A stretch of DNA of 64,000 nucleotides from a bacterium (GTDB lineage: Bacteria; Krumholzibacteriota; Krumholzibacteriia; LZORAL124-64-63). Of the stretch, positions 17,827-27,427 are shown one piece after another (positions within the stretch are counted from its first letter, which is position 1; each line of letters opens with the position of its first letter). Location: the NCBI GenBank assembly GCA_024231905.1, contig JAAEQC010000140.1, positions 62,001 to 126,000 on the forward strand, in the 5' to 3' direction. Position numbers and translations under genes: made by a program. A model generated the notes under the pieces. That model saw nothing but the letters and a program-made list of their open reading frames with translations. It was not told the origin of the DNA and searched no databases.

Positions 17827-18966
17827 TCAGAAGGCCTCGCCGAGGGAGAGGTGGAAGCCGCCGGCGCCGTTGCCCCAGCCCATGTCGAGCCGGATCTTCA
17901 CCAGTTCGTCCCGGCTGAGGGTGAAGCGCAGGCCCGCGCCCACGGTGTAGAGCCGGGCCGCGGTGGTCAGTTTGGCCGGTGTCGGGGCCACGTCCCCCAG
18001 GCCGGCGAAGACCACCCCACCCAGGCGTCCAAACACTTCGCCGCTACGCCATTCGCCGCGTAGCAGGGCCAAGGAACGGTCCATGTAGCGGCCGCCCGGA
18101 TAGCCGCGCAGGCCCGACTGGCCACCCAAGCGGGACAACTCGAAGAAGGGCGCGCTTCCCTCCGCGGAGTTGTACAGCACCTGGCCGGCCAGGGCCGCGC
18201 GATCGCCCAGGGGCGCGTAGCCCCGGGCGTCGATCTCATAATCGGTCCAGCCCAGATCGCTGCCCCAGCCGGATCGGTAAAAGGACGTGCTCGCACGGAC
18301 CCAGGCGCCGCGGCGGGTGGACCAGGTGTGGTCGCGGGTGTCCCAGGCCAGGGCGACGCCCGGGGCCGATACCACCGTTCGGGACGCGCCGACGATGGCA
18401 GACCCGTCCAGCAATCCACCCGCTTCGACCTCAAGCAACTGGTTCTGCGCCAAGCGGAATTCCAATCCCACCCGCAGTTCGCCCAGCACCCTGCGCTCGA
18501 GCATGACCTCGACGGCGAACTGCTCGGGGGTGAAGTCCTCCTCCGCGCTTTCGGGAGCGTCACGGCCGATGCCGTAGAACTGGTCCGGGAACTTCTGGTA
18601 GCTCGGCACGAAGCCCGCATGCCAGCGGCCTTCGTCCCAGTTCAGGTCCACGCCCAGGAAGGCCAGCGTCTGGCTCTTGGCCGTGTAGACGAACACCGGG
18701 CTGAACAGGGACGGACGGGTGTTCGGCCCTTCGGGATCCAGGTAGAAGAAGCGCAGCAGGGTTGCGCCGAAGAGCAGGCTCGTGTCCGGGGTGTAGCCGA
18801 AGACCGGGAAGACGACCGTGTCGCCGCGTTCTTCCACCACCGCCGAGTCGGCGAGCACGTGGGCGGTCTCGGCAACTTTCTGCTCGGCGCCGGTGGCCTG
18901 GGCGAAGGCGGACCCGGCGCCGGCAGCGAGGGCGGCGACAAGTACGAGGGCGCGCAAGTAGGGCAC
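17827..18966 (-). CDS. Omp85/BamA-like outer membrane barrel protein
   Basis: 379 residues with a signal peptide (cleavage near S-A-F-A-Q). Alternating beta-strand pattern throughout and a terminal Phe (L-S-L-G-E-A-F), as expected for barrel insertion. L-R-G-Y-P-G-G-R-Y matches the conserved L-R-G-Y/F loop of Omp85 proteins, and W-D-T-R-D is another family mark. There is no room for POTRA domains, so it is a barrel-only 'surface antigen D15' type protein rather than BamA itself. GTG start. Confidence 0.78.
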   Translation of the reverse strand: MPYLRALVLVAALAAGAGSAFAQATGAEQKVAETAHVLADSAVVEERGDTVVFPVFGYTPDTSLLFGATLLRFFYLDPEGPNTRPSLFSPVFVYTAKSQTLAFLGVDLNWDEGRWHAGFVPSYQKFPDQFYGIGRDAPESAEEDFTPEQFAVEVMLERRVLGELRVGLEFRLAQNQLLEVEAGGLLDGSAIVGASRTVVSAPGVALAWDTRDHTWSTRRGAWVRASTSFYRSGWGSDLGWTDYEIDARGYAPLGDRAALAGQVLYNSAEGSAPFFELSRLGGQSGLRGYPGGRYMDRSLALLRGEWRSGEVFGRLGGVVFAGLGDVAPTPAKLTTAARLYTVGAGLRFTLSRDELVKIRLDMGWGNGAGGFHLSLGEAF

Positions 18967-19069
18967 GGCGGACGGCTCCCGGTCGGTACGGGTTTCGGAA
19001 AAGCAGGGACGCCGGTCATGATAGCGACCGGCGTCCGGGGGCGAAAGCAGGGATGTTTCCGCCGTACCG

Positions 19070-21343
19070 TCAGATCCCGAACAGGTACTGCATCTTCATG
19101 AAGTACTGGCGGTGGGTGAGCCGCCAATCCTGCTCCGCGGCGGGATCCACCGAGACCTTGGCGTAGTCCCTGGTGGAGCCGACGTAGAAGATGGAGAACG
19201 GGTTGATCTGGTACTGCAGCAGGGGGTCGCCCTCCCACGTGTCGTAGAACCCGTTGTACTGAACGATGATCCGCGCGCTCAGTTCCCGCGTGATCTGCAG
19301 GCCCAGTTTGGAGCGCATGACGTAGCTGTCGAAGAACAACTCGCCCGTATCCTCGTGCTCGGAGCGGGACCAGTTGAAGCTGGTCTCGAGCAGGAGCCGG
19401 TCCATGGGCTTCACATCGAACCAGAGGCCGAAGTCCGACTGCATGCCGAAGGTCCGCTCGCGGTAGTAGATCCGCCGGCCGTAGTTGGCGTTGGCGCCGA
19501 TGATGATAAGGTCGCTGGGACGGGCGTTGCCGCAGATGTGCCAGCGGTCGAGGCCACGGTAGTCCGTGTCCCGGTAACGCTCGGCATCCTTCTTATACTG
19601 GGCGTGGAAGCTGGCCTGGGCCTTGCGCAACCGCCCGGAGAGCCAGATCTCGACGGCCTCGTCCTTGCGGATGTCGTCGTAGTTCCAGGTCCGCATGATG
19701 CGGACGCCCGGGCTGAGGTAGTCCAACCACGTGCTGTCGTTGAAGCGGAACATGTAGTCGGTGTTGGCGATGCCCTCGCGGTAGCTGTTGCGCACCTCGA
19801 AACCGCTCTCGGCACGGAACGTGGGAGCGAAGTCCCAGTAGTCGAAGTCGAAGCCCCAGCTACGGCCGTGCCGCTCGAAGCTGGCGTAGAGGGCGCCGCC
19901 GTCGAAGGTCTCGCCGTCGAATCCCGCCGTGTGGCGATCCCCGTCGAACTTCTCGCCGTTGATCCCCATGGTGAGGGTGGTGTCGTCGGGCTCGGTGGTG
20001 AAGCTGTGCAGGTACTGGGCCTCGAGCTGGTAGATGGGATTCAGGCGCCAGCGGGTGTCGACGCCCAGCAGGGAGCCGTTGCCGCCGCTGTCGTAGCGCC
20101 GGTCGGTGGCCACGAAGCCCACGTGGGACTGGCCGCCGAGATCCGTCCTCACGCGGGCGAAGGTGTTCATGCTCTTGCCGTTGACGCTGATGTAGCTGCG
20201 CTCTTCCAGGGGGACCAGGATGGGGGAGTGCTCGTCGTAGGCGGCCAGCACGCCGAAACTGGTCTTGCCGCTGCGGCCGAGCAACTTGCCGGCCACCGAC
20301 GGGTCGTTGATCTGCCGGGTGTAAATAGGCGTGAAGTAGGTGTTCCAGAGGTCGGAGCCTTCCTGGAAGAAGGGCCGCTTCTCCGGGAAGAAGAGAGCGA
20401 AGTTCGAGTTGACGTTGATCTGCACCGCATCCGACTCCACCTGGCTGAAGTCCGGATTGATGGAGGCTTCGGCGCTGAAGTCGGAGGTGATGTTGTACTT
20501 GGCCGTCAGCGACGGCTCGCCCTTGATGTCGCCGTTGTCGAAACTGCCGTCGGAGCGACGTTCGCCCGCCTGGTTGGCCGTGAAAGCGGGGATGAGCTGG
20601 AGACCGCTGGCTGGATCCACGTTCTCCATGCCGGTGATGGTGCCCCACTGGCAGGGCCAGCAGGATTCGTCCCGGTCGTAGGCGGCCCACGAGGCCTGGG
20701 TGCGCACTTCGCGGGGCTGGTTCCGCCAGAAATCGACCTTCCAGGTCTGGACCGGCGTGTCCGGGAAGCGCAGGCTGCTGAAGGGGATGGAGAACTCGGC
20801 TTGCCAGCCCTGGTCCGTGATGCGCGCGGCGGTGGTGAAGATCAGGTCGTAGCTCGAGTCCTCGCCGCCGCTGGAGGAATACAGGAAGTCGGTCTGGATC
20901 CCGTAGGGGTTGCAGCCGATCTCGTAGGCGCTCATGGCGTCGCCGAAGGTGTCGATGGCGATGAGTACGTTGTCGTCCGCATTGATCTGGTCGCGCCGGG
21001 TGAAGGAGGCGCGAATCTGGGACGGGTCTTCGTCGAAGCACTCGAAGGCCACATAGAGGTTGCGGTCGTCGTAGGCTACGCGCACCACCGTCCGGAACGG
21101 CGGCTGAATCTGGTCGCCGGGCTGGTGTTCGGCGAAGTGGGTCGCTATGGCGGCGGTGCGCCAGCCGGCATCGTCGACGAGACCGTCGATCTCGATCTCG
21201 CCCTGGACGCGGGAAATATCCAGCGTCGGCAGGTAGGTCGCCTGCCACTGGGCCATCGCGCTGCCGGCGCCAAGGACCGACACGCAGAGAACGAGATTCA
21301 CTAGGAGGGCGAGGTTTCCTGGGCGGCGGTCGGTCTGGGTCAT
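19070..21343 (-). CDS. CBM9-like plus DUF5916 outer membrane protein, copy 1
   Basis: 757 residues with a signal peptide (about 35 residues, ending S-A-M-A-Q). Residues 40-230 form a family-9 carbohydrate-binding-like domain (I-E-I-D-G-L-V-D-D-A-G-W, Y-D-D-R-N-L-Y-V-A-F). The rest is the DUF5916 beta-barrel region (F-F-P-E-K-R-P-F-F-Q-E-G) ending in Y-F-M-K-M-Q-Y-L-F-G-I. Such proteins are frequent in Bacteroidota and Gemmatimonadota and are thought to sit in the outer membrane. A paralogue lies at 50.0-52.3 kb. The start at 21343 is set by the signal peptide and an upstream GGAG. Confidence 0.82.
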   Translation of the reverse strand: MTQTDRRPGNLALLVNLVLCVSVLGAGSAMAQWQATYLPTLDISRVQGEIEIDGLVDDAGWRTAAIATHFAEHQPGDQIQPPFRTVVRVAYDDRNLYVAFECFDEDPSQIRASFTRRDQINADDNVLIAIDTFGDAMSAYEIGCNPYGIQTDFLYSSSGGEDSSYDLIFTTAARITDQGWQAEFSIPFSSLRFPDTPVQTWKVDFWRNQPREVRTQASWAAYDRDESCWPCQWGTITGMENVDPASGLQLIPAFTANQAGERRSDGSFDNGDIKGEPSLTAKYNITSDFSAEASINPDFSQVESDAVQINVNSNFALFFPEKRPFFQEGSDLWNTYFTPIYTRQINDPSVAGKLLGRSGKTSFGVLAAYDEHSPILVPLEERSYISVNGKSMNTFARVRTDLGGQSHVGFVATDRRYDSGGNGSLLGVDTRWRLNPIYQLEAQYLHSFTTEPDDTTLTMGINGEKFDGDRHTAGFDGETFDGGALYASFERHGRSWGFDFDYWDFAPTFRAESGFEVRNSYREGIANTDYMFRFNDSTWLDYLSPGVRIMRTWNYDDIRKDEAVEIWLSGRLRKAQASFHAQYKKDAERYRDTDYRGLDRWHICGNARPSDLIIIGANANYGRRIYYRERTFGMQSDFGLWFDVKPMDRLLLETSFNWSRSEHEDTGELFFDSYVMRSKLGLQITRELSARIIVQYNGFYDTWEGDPLLQYQINPFSIFYVGSTRDYAKVSVDPAAEQDWRLTHRQYFMKMQYLFGI

Positions 21344-21449
21344 GATGCTCTCCGTCCGGGCTTGCGGGGGTGTTAACCCTGGAGACACGCCGAACAGGGC
21401 AAAGGGTTGCAACGGACTCAAAAAAAAGGTTTTAGAGGATTGTTCTTAT

Positions 21450-21467
21450 CTCCTATAAATCTAGGAG
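21450..21467 (+). promoter_or_regulatory. Inverted repeat before the TPR membrane gene
   Basis: CTCCTA-TAAATC-TAGGAG has 6-bp perfect arms in an AT-rich patch 94 bp before the start. CTATAAAT could serve as a -10 element. Possible operator or promoter; no regulator is linked to it. Confidence 0.3.
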
Positions 21468-21560
21468 GTCGAGCCCCGGCAGTGCGGAAATGACAAGGAC
21501 GGGCAGGGACGGTAATCTCTAGGGGACCTATTCGACCAACCAGGGGAGAGTTCCGGTCCC

Positions 21561-23390
21561 ATGCCCGATCGCCGCGATCAACGCCTCGTGCTCGTCCTGG
21601 CCGTGGGCCTCGTGCTGGTCACCGGTGGGCTCTTCGCCCGCACGGCCACTTTCGAGTTCCTCCAGTACGACGACGACCGCTTCGTTTACGACAACCCGGC
21701 CCTGGCCGAGGGGCTCACCGCCGACGCCATTGCCTGGTCGTTCACCACCGACCACGCCGCCTTGTGGATCCCCGGCACCTGGCTCTCCCACCTGGCCGAC
21801 GTGCAACTCTTCGGCCTGCGCCCGGGGCCCCACCACCTGGTGAACGTCTTGCAGCACGTGCTGACGACGTTGCTGCTCTTCGGCGCCCTACGGGCCATGA
21901 CCGGCGCCGTCCGACGGTCCGCCCTGGTGGCCGCCCTCTTCGCCTGGCACCCGGGACACGTGGAATCGGTGGCCTGGGTGACCGAACGCAAGGACACCCT
22001 CAGCACCCTCTTCCTGGTGGCGGCCCTCTGGGCCTACCACCGCTGGACCGTGCGGCGCACTCGCGGCCGCTACCTGGTGCTGCTGGCCTGGGCGGTGCTC
22101 GGGCTCCTGACCAAGCCCATGCTCGTGACCCTGCCGGTGCTGCTGCTCCTGGTGGACGTCTGGCCCCTGGGACGCACGGACTGGCGCCGCCTCGTCCGGG
22201 AGAAGAGCCCGCTCTTCGCCCTGGCCGCCGCCGTGGGCGCCGTGACCTTCGTTGTGGGACAGCGCGGGGGCATCGTGGCGTCCATGTCCGAGTTGGGCCT
22301 CGGCCCGCGGTTGGTGAACGCCGTCGTCTCCTACGCCCAGTACCCGCTGCAGATGGTGTGGCCGGTGGGACTGTATGCCCAGGTGCCCTTCCGGCTGACG
22401 GCGCCAGCGGGGCTGGTCATCGCCTCGGCGGTCTTTCTCCTGGCCGTCGGCTGGGCGAGCATCCGCTACGCCCGTCGCGCGCCCTACCTGTTCTTCGGCT
22501 GGTGGTGGTATGTGATCTCCCTGCTGCCGGTCTCGGGCCTGGCCCAACAGGGAGTCCACGGCATGGCCGACCGGTACACCTACGTGTCCTTCATCGGTCT
22601 CTTCGTGATCGTGGCCTGGGGCGGGGCGGATCTGGCGCGTCGCCTGCGGGTTCCGCGACCGGCGGTGGCGACTCTCGTGGCGGTGGTCCTGGTGGCCCTG
22701 GCCTGGGTCACCCACGCCCAGGTGGGTGTGTGGCGGAACAACCTCACCCTCTTCGAGCACGCTTTGGCGCGAAACCCGGACAATCCCATGGCCCACACCT
22801 TCCTGGGCCTGGGACTCGAGGTGCGCGACCGCCCGGTCGAGGCAGCGGCGGCCTACGGTCGGGCCATCGACCTGAACCCCGATCACCACGTGGCCCGCTT
22901 CCAACTGGGCCGGCTCCTGGCCCAGCAGGGCGACCCGGCCGGCGCGGTCCGGCATTACGAAGCCTCGCTGATCGCCTACGAGGACGCCGCCGACGTCCGG
23001 CGTGACCTGGGCAACCAGTACTTCCTGCTGGGAGATCACGAGCGGGCGGCTGCGCATCTGGAGCGCGCCCTCGAGCTGGAACCGGGCAACCGGGGGGCCA
23101 TGACCAATCTGGCCCTGGCGTGCCTGGCCCGGGAGGAATTCGATGAGGCGGAGACCCTTCTCCAGGAGGTGGCGTCGGCGGCGCCAGAGGATCCCCACGT
23201 GCGCTACAACCTGGCCTGCGTGGCCGCGCGCCAGGGCCGGGCGGCGGCTGCTGCGGTACGCCTGGAGGAAGCTCTCGACCTGGGGTTCACAGCCTGGGAG
23301 GCCATCGAAGCGGACCCGGACCTGGCCCGCCTGCGCGCCTCGCCCGAGTACGCGGATCTCAGAAGCCGGCGTGCTCCGTCCGGGCGATGA
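21561..23390 (+). CDS. Multi-spanning membrane protein with TPR tail (TMTC/PMT-like)
   Basis: 609 residues. About ten membrane helices span residues 8-385, with the motif Y-D-D-D-R-F-V-Y-D-N-P in the first periplasmic loop and H-P-x-H-V-E-S-V-A-W-V-T-E-R-K-D-x-L, both typical of bacterial relatives of TMTC/O-mannosyltransferase proteins (GT-C fold). At least four tetratricopeptide repeats follow (about 395-590). By family it may transfer a sugar from a lipid carrier to periplasmic proteins, but this is unproved in bacteria. Its last 32 bp overlap, tail to tail, the end of the glycyl radical enzyme gene. Confidence 0.75.
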   Translation: MPDRRDQRLVLVLAVGLVLVTGGLFARTATFEFLQYDDDRFVYDNPALAEGLTADAIAWSFTTDHAALWIPGTWLSHLADVQLFGLRPGPHHLVNVLQHVLTTLLLFGALRAMTGAVRRSALVAALFAWHPGHVESVAWVTERKDTLSTLFLVAALWAYHRWTVRRTRGRYLVLLAWAVLGLLTKPMLVTLPVLLLLVDVWPLGRTDWRRLVREKSPLFALAAAVGAVTFVVGQRGGIVASMSELGLGPRLVNAVVSYAQYPLQMVWPVGLYAQVPFRLTAPAGLVIASAVFLLAVGWASIRYARRAPYLFFGWWWYVISLLPVSGLAQQGVHGMADRYTYVSFIGLFVIVAWGGADLARRLRVPRPAVATLVAVVLVALAWVTHAQVGVWRNNLTLFEHALARNPDNPMAHTFLGLGLEVRDRPVEAAAAYGRAIDLNPDHHVARFQLGRLLAQQGDPAGAVRHYEASLIAYEDAADVRRDLGNQYFLLGDHERAAAHLERALELEPGNRGAMTNLALACLAREEFDEAETLLQEVASAAPEDPHVRYNLACVAARQGRAAAAAVRLEEALDLGFTAWEAIEADPDLARLRASPEYADLRSRRAPSGR

Positions 23391-25716
23391 TCTCGTCCTG
23401 CAGTTCCCGTGACAGATCGCAGAAGTAGTCGCTGTAGCCGGCCACCCGCACGATGAGGTGCCGGTGCTGCTCGGGGGCGTCCTGGGCCCGGTGCAGGGTG
23501 TCGGCGGTGACCACGTTGAACTGCACGTGATGCCCGTCCTGGGCGAAGTAGCCCCGCACGAGTCCGGCCATGCGGTCCAGACCCGCCTCGCCCTCCAGCA
23601 CCTGGGGGCTGAACTTGAGGTTCAGCAGGGTCCCGCCCGTCTTCACGTGGTCCATCTTGGCCGCCGACTGAAGGACCGCCGTGGGTCCCTTGCGGTCGGC
23701 GCCCTGGACGGGGGAGATGCCTTCCGAAAGCGGCTGATGGGCGCGCCGTCCGTCCGGGGTCGCGCCGATGACCGAGCCGAAGTAGACGTGGCAGGTCGTC
23801 GGCAGCATGTTCACGTGGACGGTGCCGCCGCGGCCGTTGGGCCGTCCGTCCACGCAGCGGAAGAAGGCGCCGAAGATGTGCTGCATGAAGCGGTCGGCCC
23901 GGTCGTCGTCGTTGCCGTACTTGGGGGGCTTGTTCACCAGGAGTTGGCGCAGGGGTTCAGCGCCGGCGAAGTCGGCGGCCATGGCGTCCAGCAACGCGCC
24001 CATGCCCACGCGCCCGGTGGCGAAGACCAGGTGGTCCAGGGCCGCCAGACTGTCGGTCAACGTGCCGGTACCCACGCCCTGGATGTAGCTCGTGTTGTAG
24101 CGGGCGCCGCCGGCATTGTAGTCCCCGCCCTTGGCGATGCAGTCGTCGATGAGGAGCGACAGGTAGGGCGCCGGTGCGTGTTCGGCGAAGGTGGTTTCGA
24201 GGATGGCGTTGCCTGCCACCTTGATGCCGATGAAGTGTTCGAGCTGGCCTTCCCAGGCCCGCAGCACCTGGTCCATGGATTCGAAATCGCGGGGGTCGCC
24301 CGTGGGTGGGCCGAGCTGCTCGCCCGTCCGCGGATCGCGCCCGTCGTGGAGGACGAGTTCCAGGAGCTTGGCCAGGTTGAAATACCCGGTGAGGACGTAG
24401 GCCTCCTTGCCGAAGGCTCCCGTCTCCACGCAGCCGCTGTTGCCGCCGGCGCGGGCGTCCGTCAGGGACTTGCCCTGCCGCATCAGTTCCTTGACCACCG
24501 CGTCGGCGTTGAACACGGAGGGGAATCCGTACCCCTTGCGGATGACCCCGGCGGCGGCCTGCAGGAAGCGGTCCGACGTCTCCGTCGAGATCTGCACGTT
24601 GTTGCTGGGCTGGAGGATGTGCATCTCGTCGATGACCTCCAGCAGCAGGAGGCTCACCTCGTTGCTGGCGTCCCGACCGTCGGGAGTCAGGCCGCCCAGG
24701 TTGATGTTGGCGAAATCCGTGTAGGTGCCGCTCTCCTGCGCGGTCACACCCACCTTGGGCGGGGCCGGGTGGTTGTTGAACTTCACCCAGAAGCACTCGA
24801 GCAGTTCCTTGGCGCGGTCGCGGTTCAGGGTGCCGGCGGCCAGTTCGCGGGCGTAGAAGGGACCCAGGTGCTGGTCCAGGTGACCGGGGCTGAAGGCGTC
24901 CCAACCGTTCAACTCGGTGACGACTCCCAGGTGGTGGAACCAATAGGCCTGCAGCGCTTCGCGGAAGGTCTCAGGACGGTGGGCGGGCACCCGCGTGCAC
25001 ACGGCGGCGATGGTCTCCAACTCGACCCGGCGGCTCGGATCGTCGCAGGCGGCGGCCAGCTCCTGCGCCCGTTCGGCGTGGCGGCGGGCGAAGAGCATGG
25101 TCGCGTCGGCGGCGATGCGCATGGCCGTCAGCTGGTCGCGGCGGGCGGGGGAGTCCGGGGCGGCCGGGTCGAGCCCGGCCAGGACCACATCGATCTCCGC
25201 TTGCAGGTCGAGCAGACCCTTCCGGACGAATTTGTCGTCGGCCACCGTGTGGCCGGGCGCCCGCTGTTCCATGAACTCGGTGAAGACGCCGGCGGCGTAG
25301 GCCGCGTGCCACTCGTTTGGCAGGGAAGGGAAGGCCCGGTCCCGAATGGAACGGCCGCGCCAGAAGGGGATGACCGTCTCCTCGTAGGCGGCGATCACCG
25401 ACTCGTCTACGGCGTAGCTCGTCTTCTCCCGGGCGTCGAGGATGCGCAGGTCTTCAGTCGAGTGGCAGGTGAGTTCGGGAAACGTGGGCACGACCAGGGG
25501 TGCGGGGCCGCGCTCGCCCACGATGAGTTCGTCGTCGCCCAGGTGGATCGTCTTATGGGCGCAGAGATACTGGAAAGCCAGGGCCCGGAGCACCGGCACC
25601 GGATGCTTGCCTTCCTCGCGCCGGTAGAAATCCGTGAGCAGGAGGGCGCGTTCGGCCGAGATGGACGGCCGGGAGGCCAGGCTCCGGTCGCGCAGGCGTC
25701 GGACTCTCGTGTTCAT
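23359..25716 (-). CDS. hypD: Glycyl radical enzyme, trans-4-hydroxy-L-proline dehydratase-like
   Basis: 785 residues. The thiyl-radical site is G-N-S-G-C429-V-E431-T-G and the glycyl radical is G760 in R-V-A-G-Y-S near the C-terminus. From memory, long stretches track Clostridioides difficile HypD: A-P-G-H156-T-V, W-D273-A-F, C-V-E-T-G-x-F-G-K-E-A-Y-V-L-T-G-Y, K-Y-G-N-D-D-D and M-L-P-T-T-C-H. HypD removes water from trans-4-hydroxyproline to give pyrroline-5-carboxylate, without oxygen. Close members with other diol-like substrates cannot be fully excluded. ATG 25716 is chosen because GGAGG lies 6 nt upstream; ATG 25722 touches that site. It is the last gene of the gntR-activase-GRE operon. 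Confidence 0.85.
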   Translation of the reverse strand: MNTRVRRLRDRSLASRPSISAERALLLTDFYRREEGKHPVPVLRALAFQYLCAHKTIHLGDDELIVGERGPAPLVVPTFPELTCHSTEDLRILDAREKTSYAVDESVIAAYEETVIPFWRGRSIRDRAFPSLPNEWHAAYAAGVFTEFMEQRAPGHTVADDKFVRKGLLDLQAEIDVVLAGLDPAAPDSPARRDQLTAMRIAADATMLFARRHAERAQELAAACDDPSRRVELETIAAVCTRVPAHRPETFREALQAYWFHHLGVVTELNGWDAFSPGHLDQHLGPFYARELAAGTLNRDRAKELLECFWVKFNNHPAPPKVGVTAQESGTYTDFANINLGGLTPDGRDASNEVSLLLLEVIDEMHILQPSNNVQISTETSDRFLQAAAGVIRKGYGFPSVFNADAVVKELMRQGKSLTDARAGGNSGCVETGAFGKEAYVLTGYFNLAKLLELVLHDGRDPRTGEQLGPPTGDPRDFESMDQVLRAWEGQLEHFIGIKVAGNAILETTFAEHAPAPYLSLLIDDCIAKGGDYNAGGARYNTSYIQGVGTGTLTDSLAALDHLVFATGRVGMGALLDAMAADFAGAEPLRQLLVNKPPKYGNDDDRADRFMQHIFGAFFRCVDGRPNGRGGTVHVNMLPTTCHVYFGSVIGATPDGRRAHQPLSEGISPVQGADRKGPTAVLQSAAKMDHVKTGGTLLNLKFSPQVLEGEAGLDRMAGLVRGYFAQDGHHVQFNVVTADTLHRAQDAPEQHRHLIVRVAGYSDYFCDLSRELQDEIIARTEHAGF

Positions 25717-25718
25717 GG

Positions 25719-26621
25719 TCATCCTCCGCAGGTCACGGCCAGGCCGCGGTCGGTGAAGGTGCGGACGGCGCGCTCCAGATCCTCGGGATGGGGCGCGGCC
25801 GTGCCGATCAGTTCGTAGACGAGACCGAGGCGGTCGTACTTGTCGGCGCCGGTGGTGTGGTAGGGCAGCAACTGGATCTCTGGCTGCTGGGGAAAGTCGG
25901 CTACGAAGGCGGCGGTGGCCTCCAGGTTGGCCGGCGTGTCGGTCAGGCCGGGGATGAGGGGCAGGCGGACCTGGATCCTCCCGCCGGTGCGGACCAGCAG
26001 TCGCAGGTTCTCGTGGATGCGTCCGTTGCCCATGCCGCACCGCCGGCGGTGCTCGGCGGCATCCATGAGCTTCAGGTCGAAGAGCACGAGGTCGGTCAGG
26101 GAGGCTGCGTCGAGCAGGAGATCCGTATCCACGTGCCCGCAGGTGTCCACGGCGGTCTTCACGCCGCGGCGGCGCAGTTCGGCCAGGCATTCCAGCACCA
26201 GGGACGCGTTGGCTCCCGACAGGGGTTCGCCGCCGGAGAAGGTGACGCCGCCGCCGGTGGTTCCGAAGTAGACCTGGTCCCGCAGGATTTCCGCCAGCAA
26301 CTCGTCGGCGGACCAGGTGCGCCCCAGCAGGTCGCGGGCTCCCGTGGGGCAGGCGTCGGCGCAGTCGCCACAGGAGACGCAGTCGGCGGCCGCGGGCACG
26401 TCCAGGGGGCCGGCCGCGCCCTGGTCGCACACGGGTGTGCAGGCCTCACAGCCCAGACAACGATCGGCCAGCAGGGCCAGCTGGGGCCGGTAGTCCCAAC
26501 TCTCGGGATTGTGGCACCAGGAGCAGCGCAGGGGACAGCCCTTGAGGAAGACGGTCGTGCGGATGCCCGGCCCGTCGTGCAGGCTGAAGCGCTGGATGTT
26601 GAACACCGTGGCCGTACTCAC
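25719..26621 (-). CDS. Glycyl radical enzyme activase (radical SAM, HypE-like)
   Basis: 300 residues. The radical SAM cluster motif C29-x3-C33-x2-C36 follows the family signature D-G-P-G-I-R-T-T-V-F-L-K-G. Two ferredoxin-like [4Fe-4S] motifs (C-L-G-C-E-A-C and C-V-S-C-G-D-C) lie at about residues 55-95, and T-F-S-G-G-E-P is present. It would use S-adenosylmethionine to place the radical on G760 of the adjacent enzyme. GTG start at 26621 has GGAGG before it and overlaps the gntR stop by 4 bp. The stop is 2 bp from the downstream start, so the genes are translationally coupled. Confidence 0.88.
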   Translation of the reverse strand: MSTATVFNIQRFSLHDGPGIRTTVFLKGCPLRCSWCHNPESWDYRPQLALLADRCLGCEACTPVCDQGAAGPLDVPAAADCVSCGDCADACPTGARDLLGRTWSADELLAEILRDQVYFGTTGGGVTFSGGEPLSGANASLVLECLAELRRRGVKTAVDTCGHVDTDLLLDAASLTDLVLFDLKLMDAAEHRRRCGMGNGRIHENLRLLVRTGGRIQVRLPLIPGLTDTPANLEATAAFVADFPQQPEIQLLPYHTTGADKYDRLGLVYELIGTAAPHPEDLERAVRTFTDRGLAVTCGG

Positions 26622-27292
26622 CCCAGTTCCTCCAGGTAGTAGCGGCGAATGAACTGCTCCTGCACGGCGAAGGACCAGTGCACGTCGCGCACGAGCCGGG
26701 CCGCTTCGATCCAGTCGCTCTTCTCTAGGGCGGCGACGATGGCCTCGTGCTCGCCGGTGGACGCCAATTCCCACTCCTTGACGAAGGTGCGTTTGCGGGG
26801 GAAGTCGTACAGGCGCCGTTTCATGATCCCCACCTGGCGGACGAGTTCGGCGTTGGCCGATTGGTCCAGATAGGCGTTGTGGAACTCCAGGTTCGCAACG
26901 TAGAAGGTGTCGAAATCGTCCCGCGCCAGGGCCGACCGCATGGCGTCGTTGGCCGCGCCCATGGCCGCGAAGCCCTCGCCGGTGAGGCGACCGTATTCCG
27001 TGGCGATGACCGAACCTTCCAGGGCGCCGATCATCTGATAGAGGTTGCGGATGTCCTCTTCGGACAACTCTCGCACCACCACGCCGCTGCGCGGACGGAT
27101 GGTCACGAAGCCCTCGTTCTCCAGCCTCAGCAGGGCCTCGCGCAAAGGGGTGCGACTCACGCCGAGCCGCTCGGCCACCCGGTCCAAGTTGATGGTGGCG
27201 CCGGGACGCAGATCACCCCGTCCCAGATCCTCGCAAAGCACCTCGTAGACCTGCTGGCGCAACGATGTGTGGTTCAGACGCAAACCGCTCAC
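26618..27292 (-). CDS. GntR/FadR-type regulator (FCD domain)
   Basis: 224 residues. The N-terminal winged helix (L-R-P-G-A-T-I-N-L-D-R-V-A-E-R-L-G-V-S-R, T-P-L-R-E-A-L) is followed by an all-helical FCD ligand domain with putative metal-binding histidines (E-F-H-N-A-Y, T-G-E-H-E-A-I). GTG start at 27292 is supported by GAGGAG 7 nt upstream. As first gene of the operon it probably senses the substrate of the glycyl radical enzyme (for example hydroxyproline) or a breakdown product. The AT-rich stretch 27330-27365 upstream is the likely promoter region. Confidence 0.85.
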   Translation of the reverse strand: MSGLRLNHTSLRQQVYEVLCEDLGRGDLRPGATINLDRVAERLGVSRTPLREALLRLENEGFVTIRPRSGVVVRELSEEDIRNLYQMIGALEGSVIATEYGRLTGEGFAAMGAANDAMRSALARDDFDTFYVANLEFHNAYLDQSANAELVRQVGIMKRRLYDFPRKRTFVKEWELASTGEHEAIVAALEKSDWIEAARLVRDVHWSFAVQEQFIRRYYLEELG

Positions 27293-27427
27293 GGAACGGC
27301 TCCTCGGTACCCATGATTATCGAACGCGAAACCTTATAACTGAAATCTAATATATCACAGTGCCCGATAGAATGAAAGGTCTTATCCGGTAGTAAGTTGC
27401 AGGGGGCGGTGAAGGCTCCCGGGGGCC

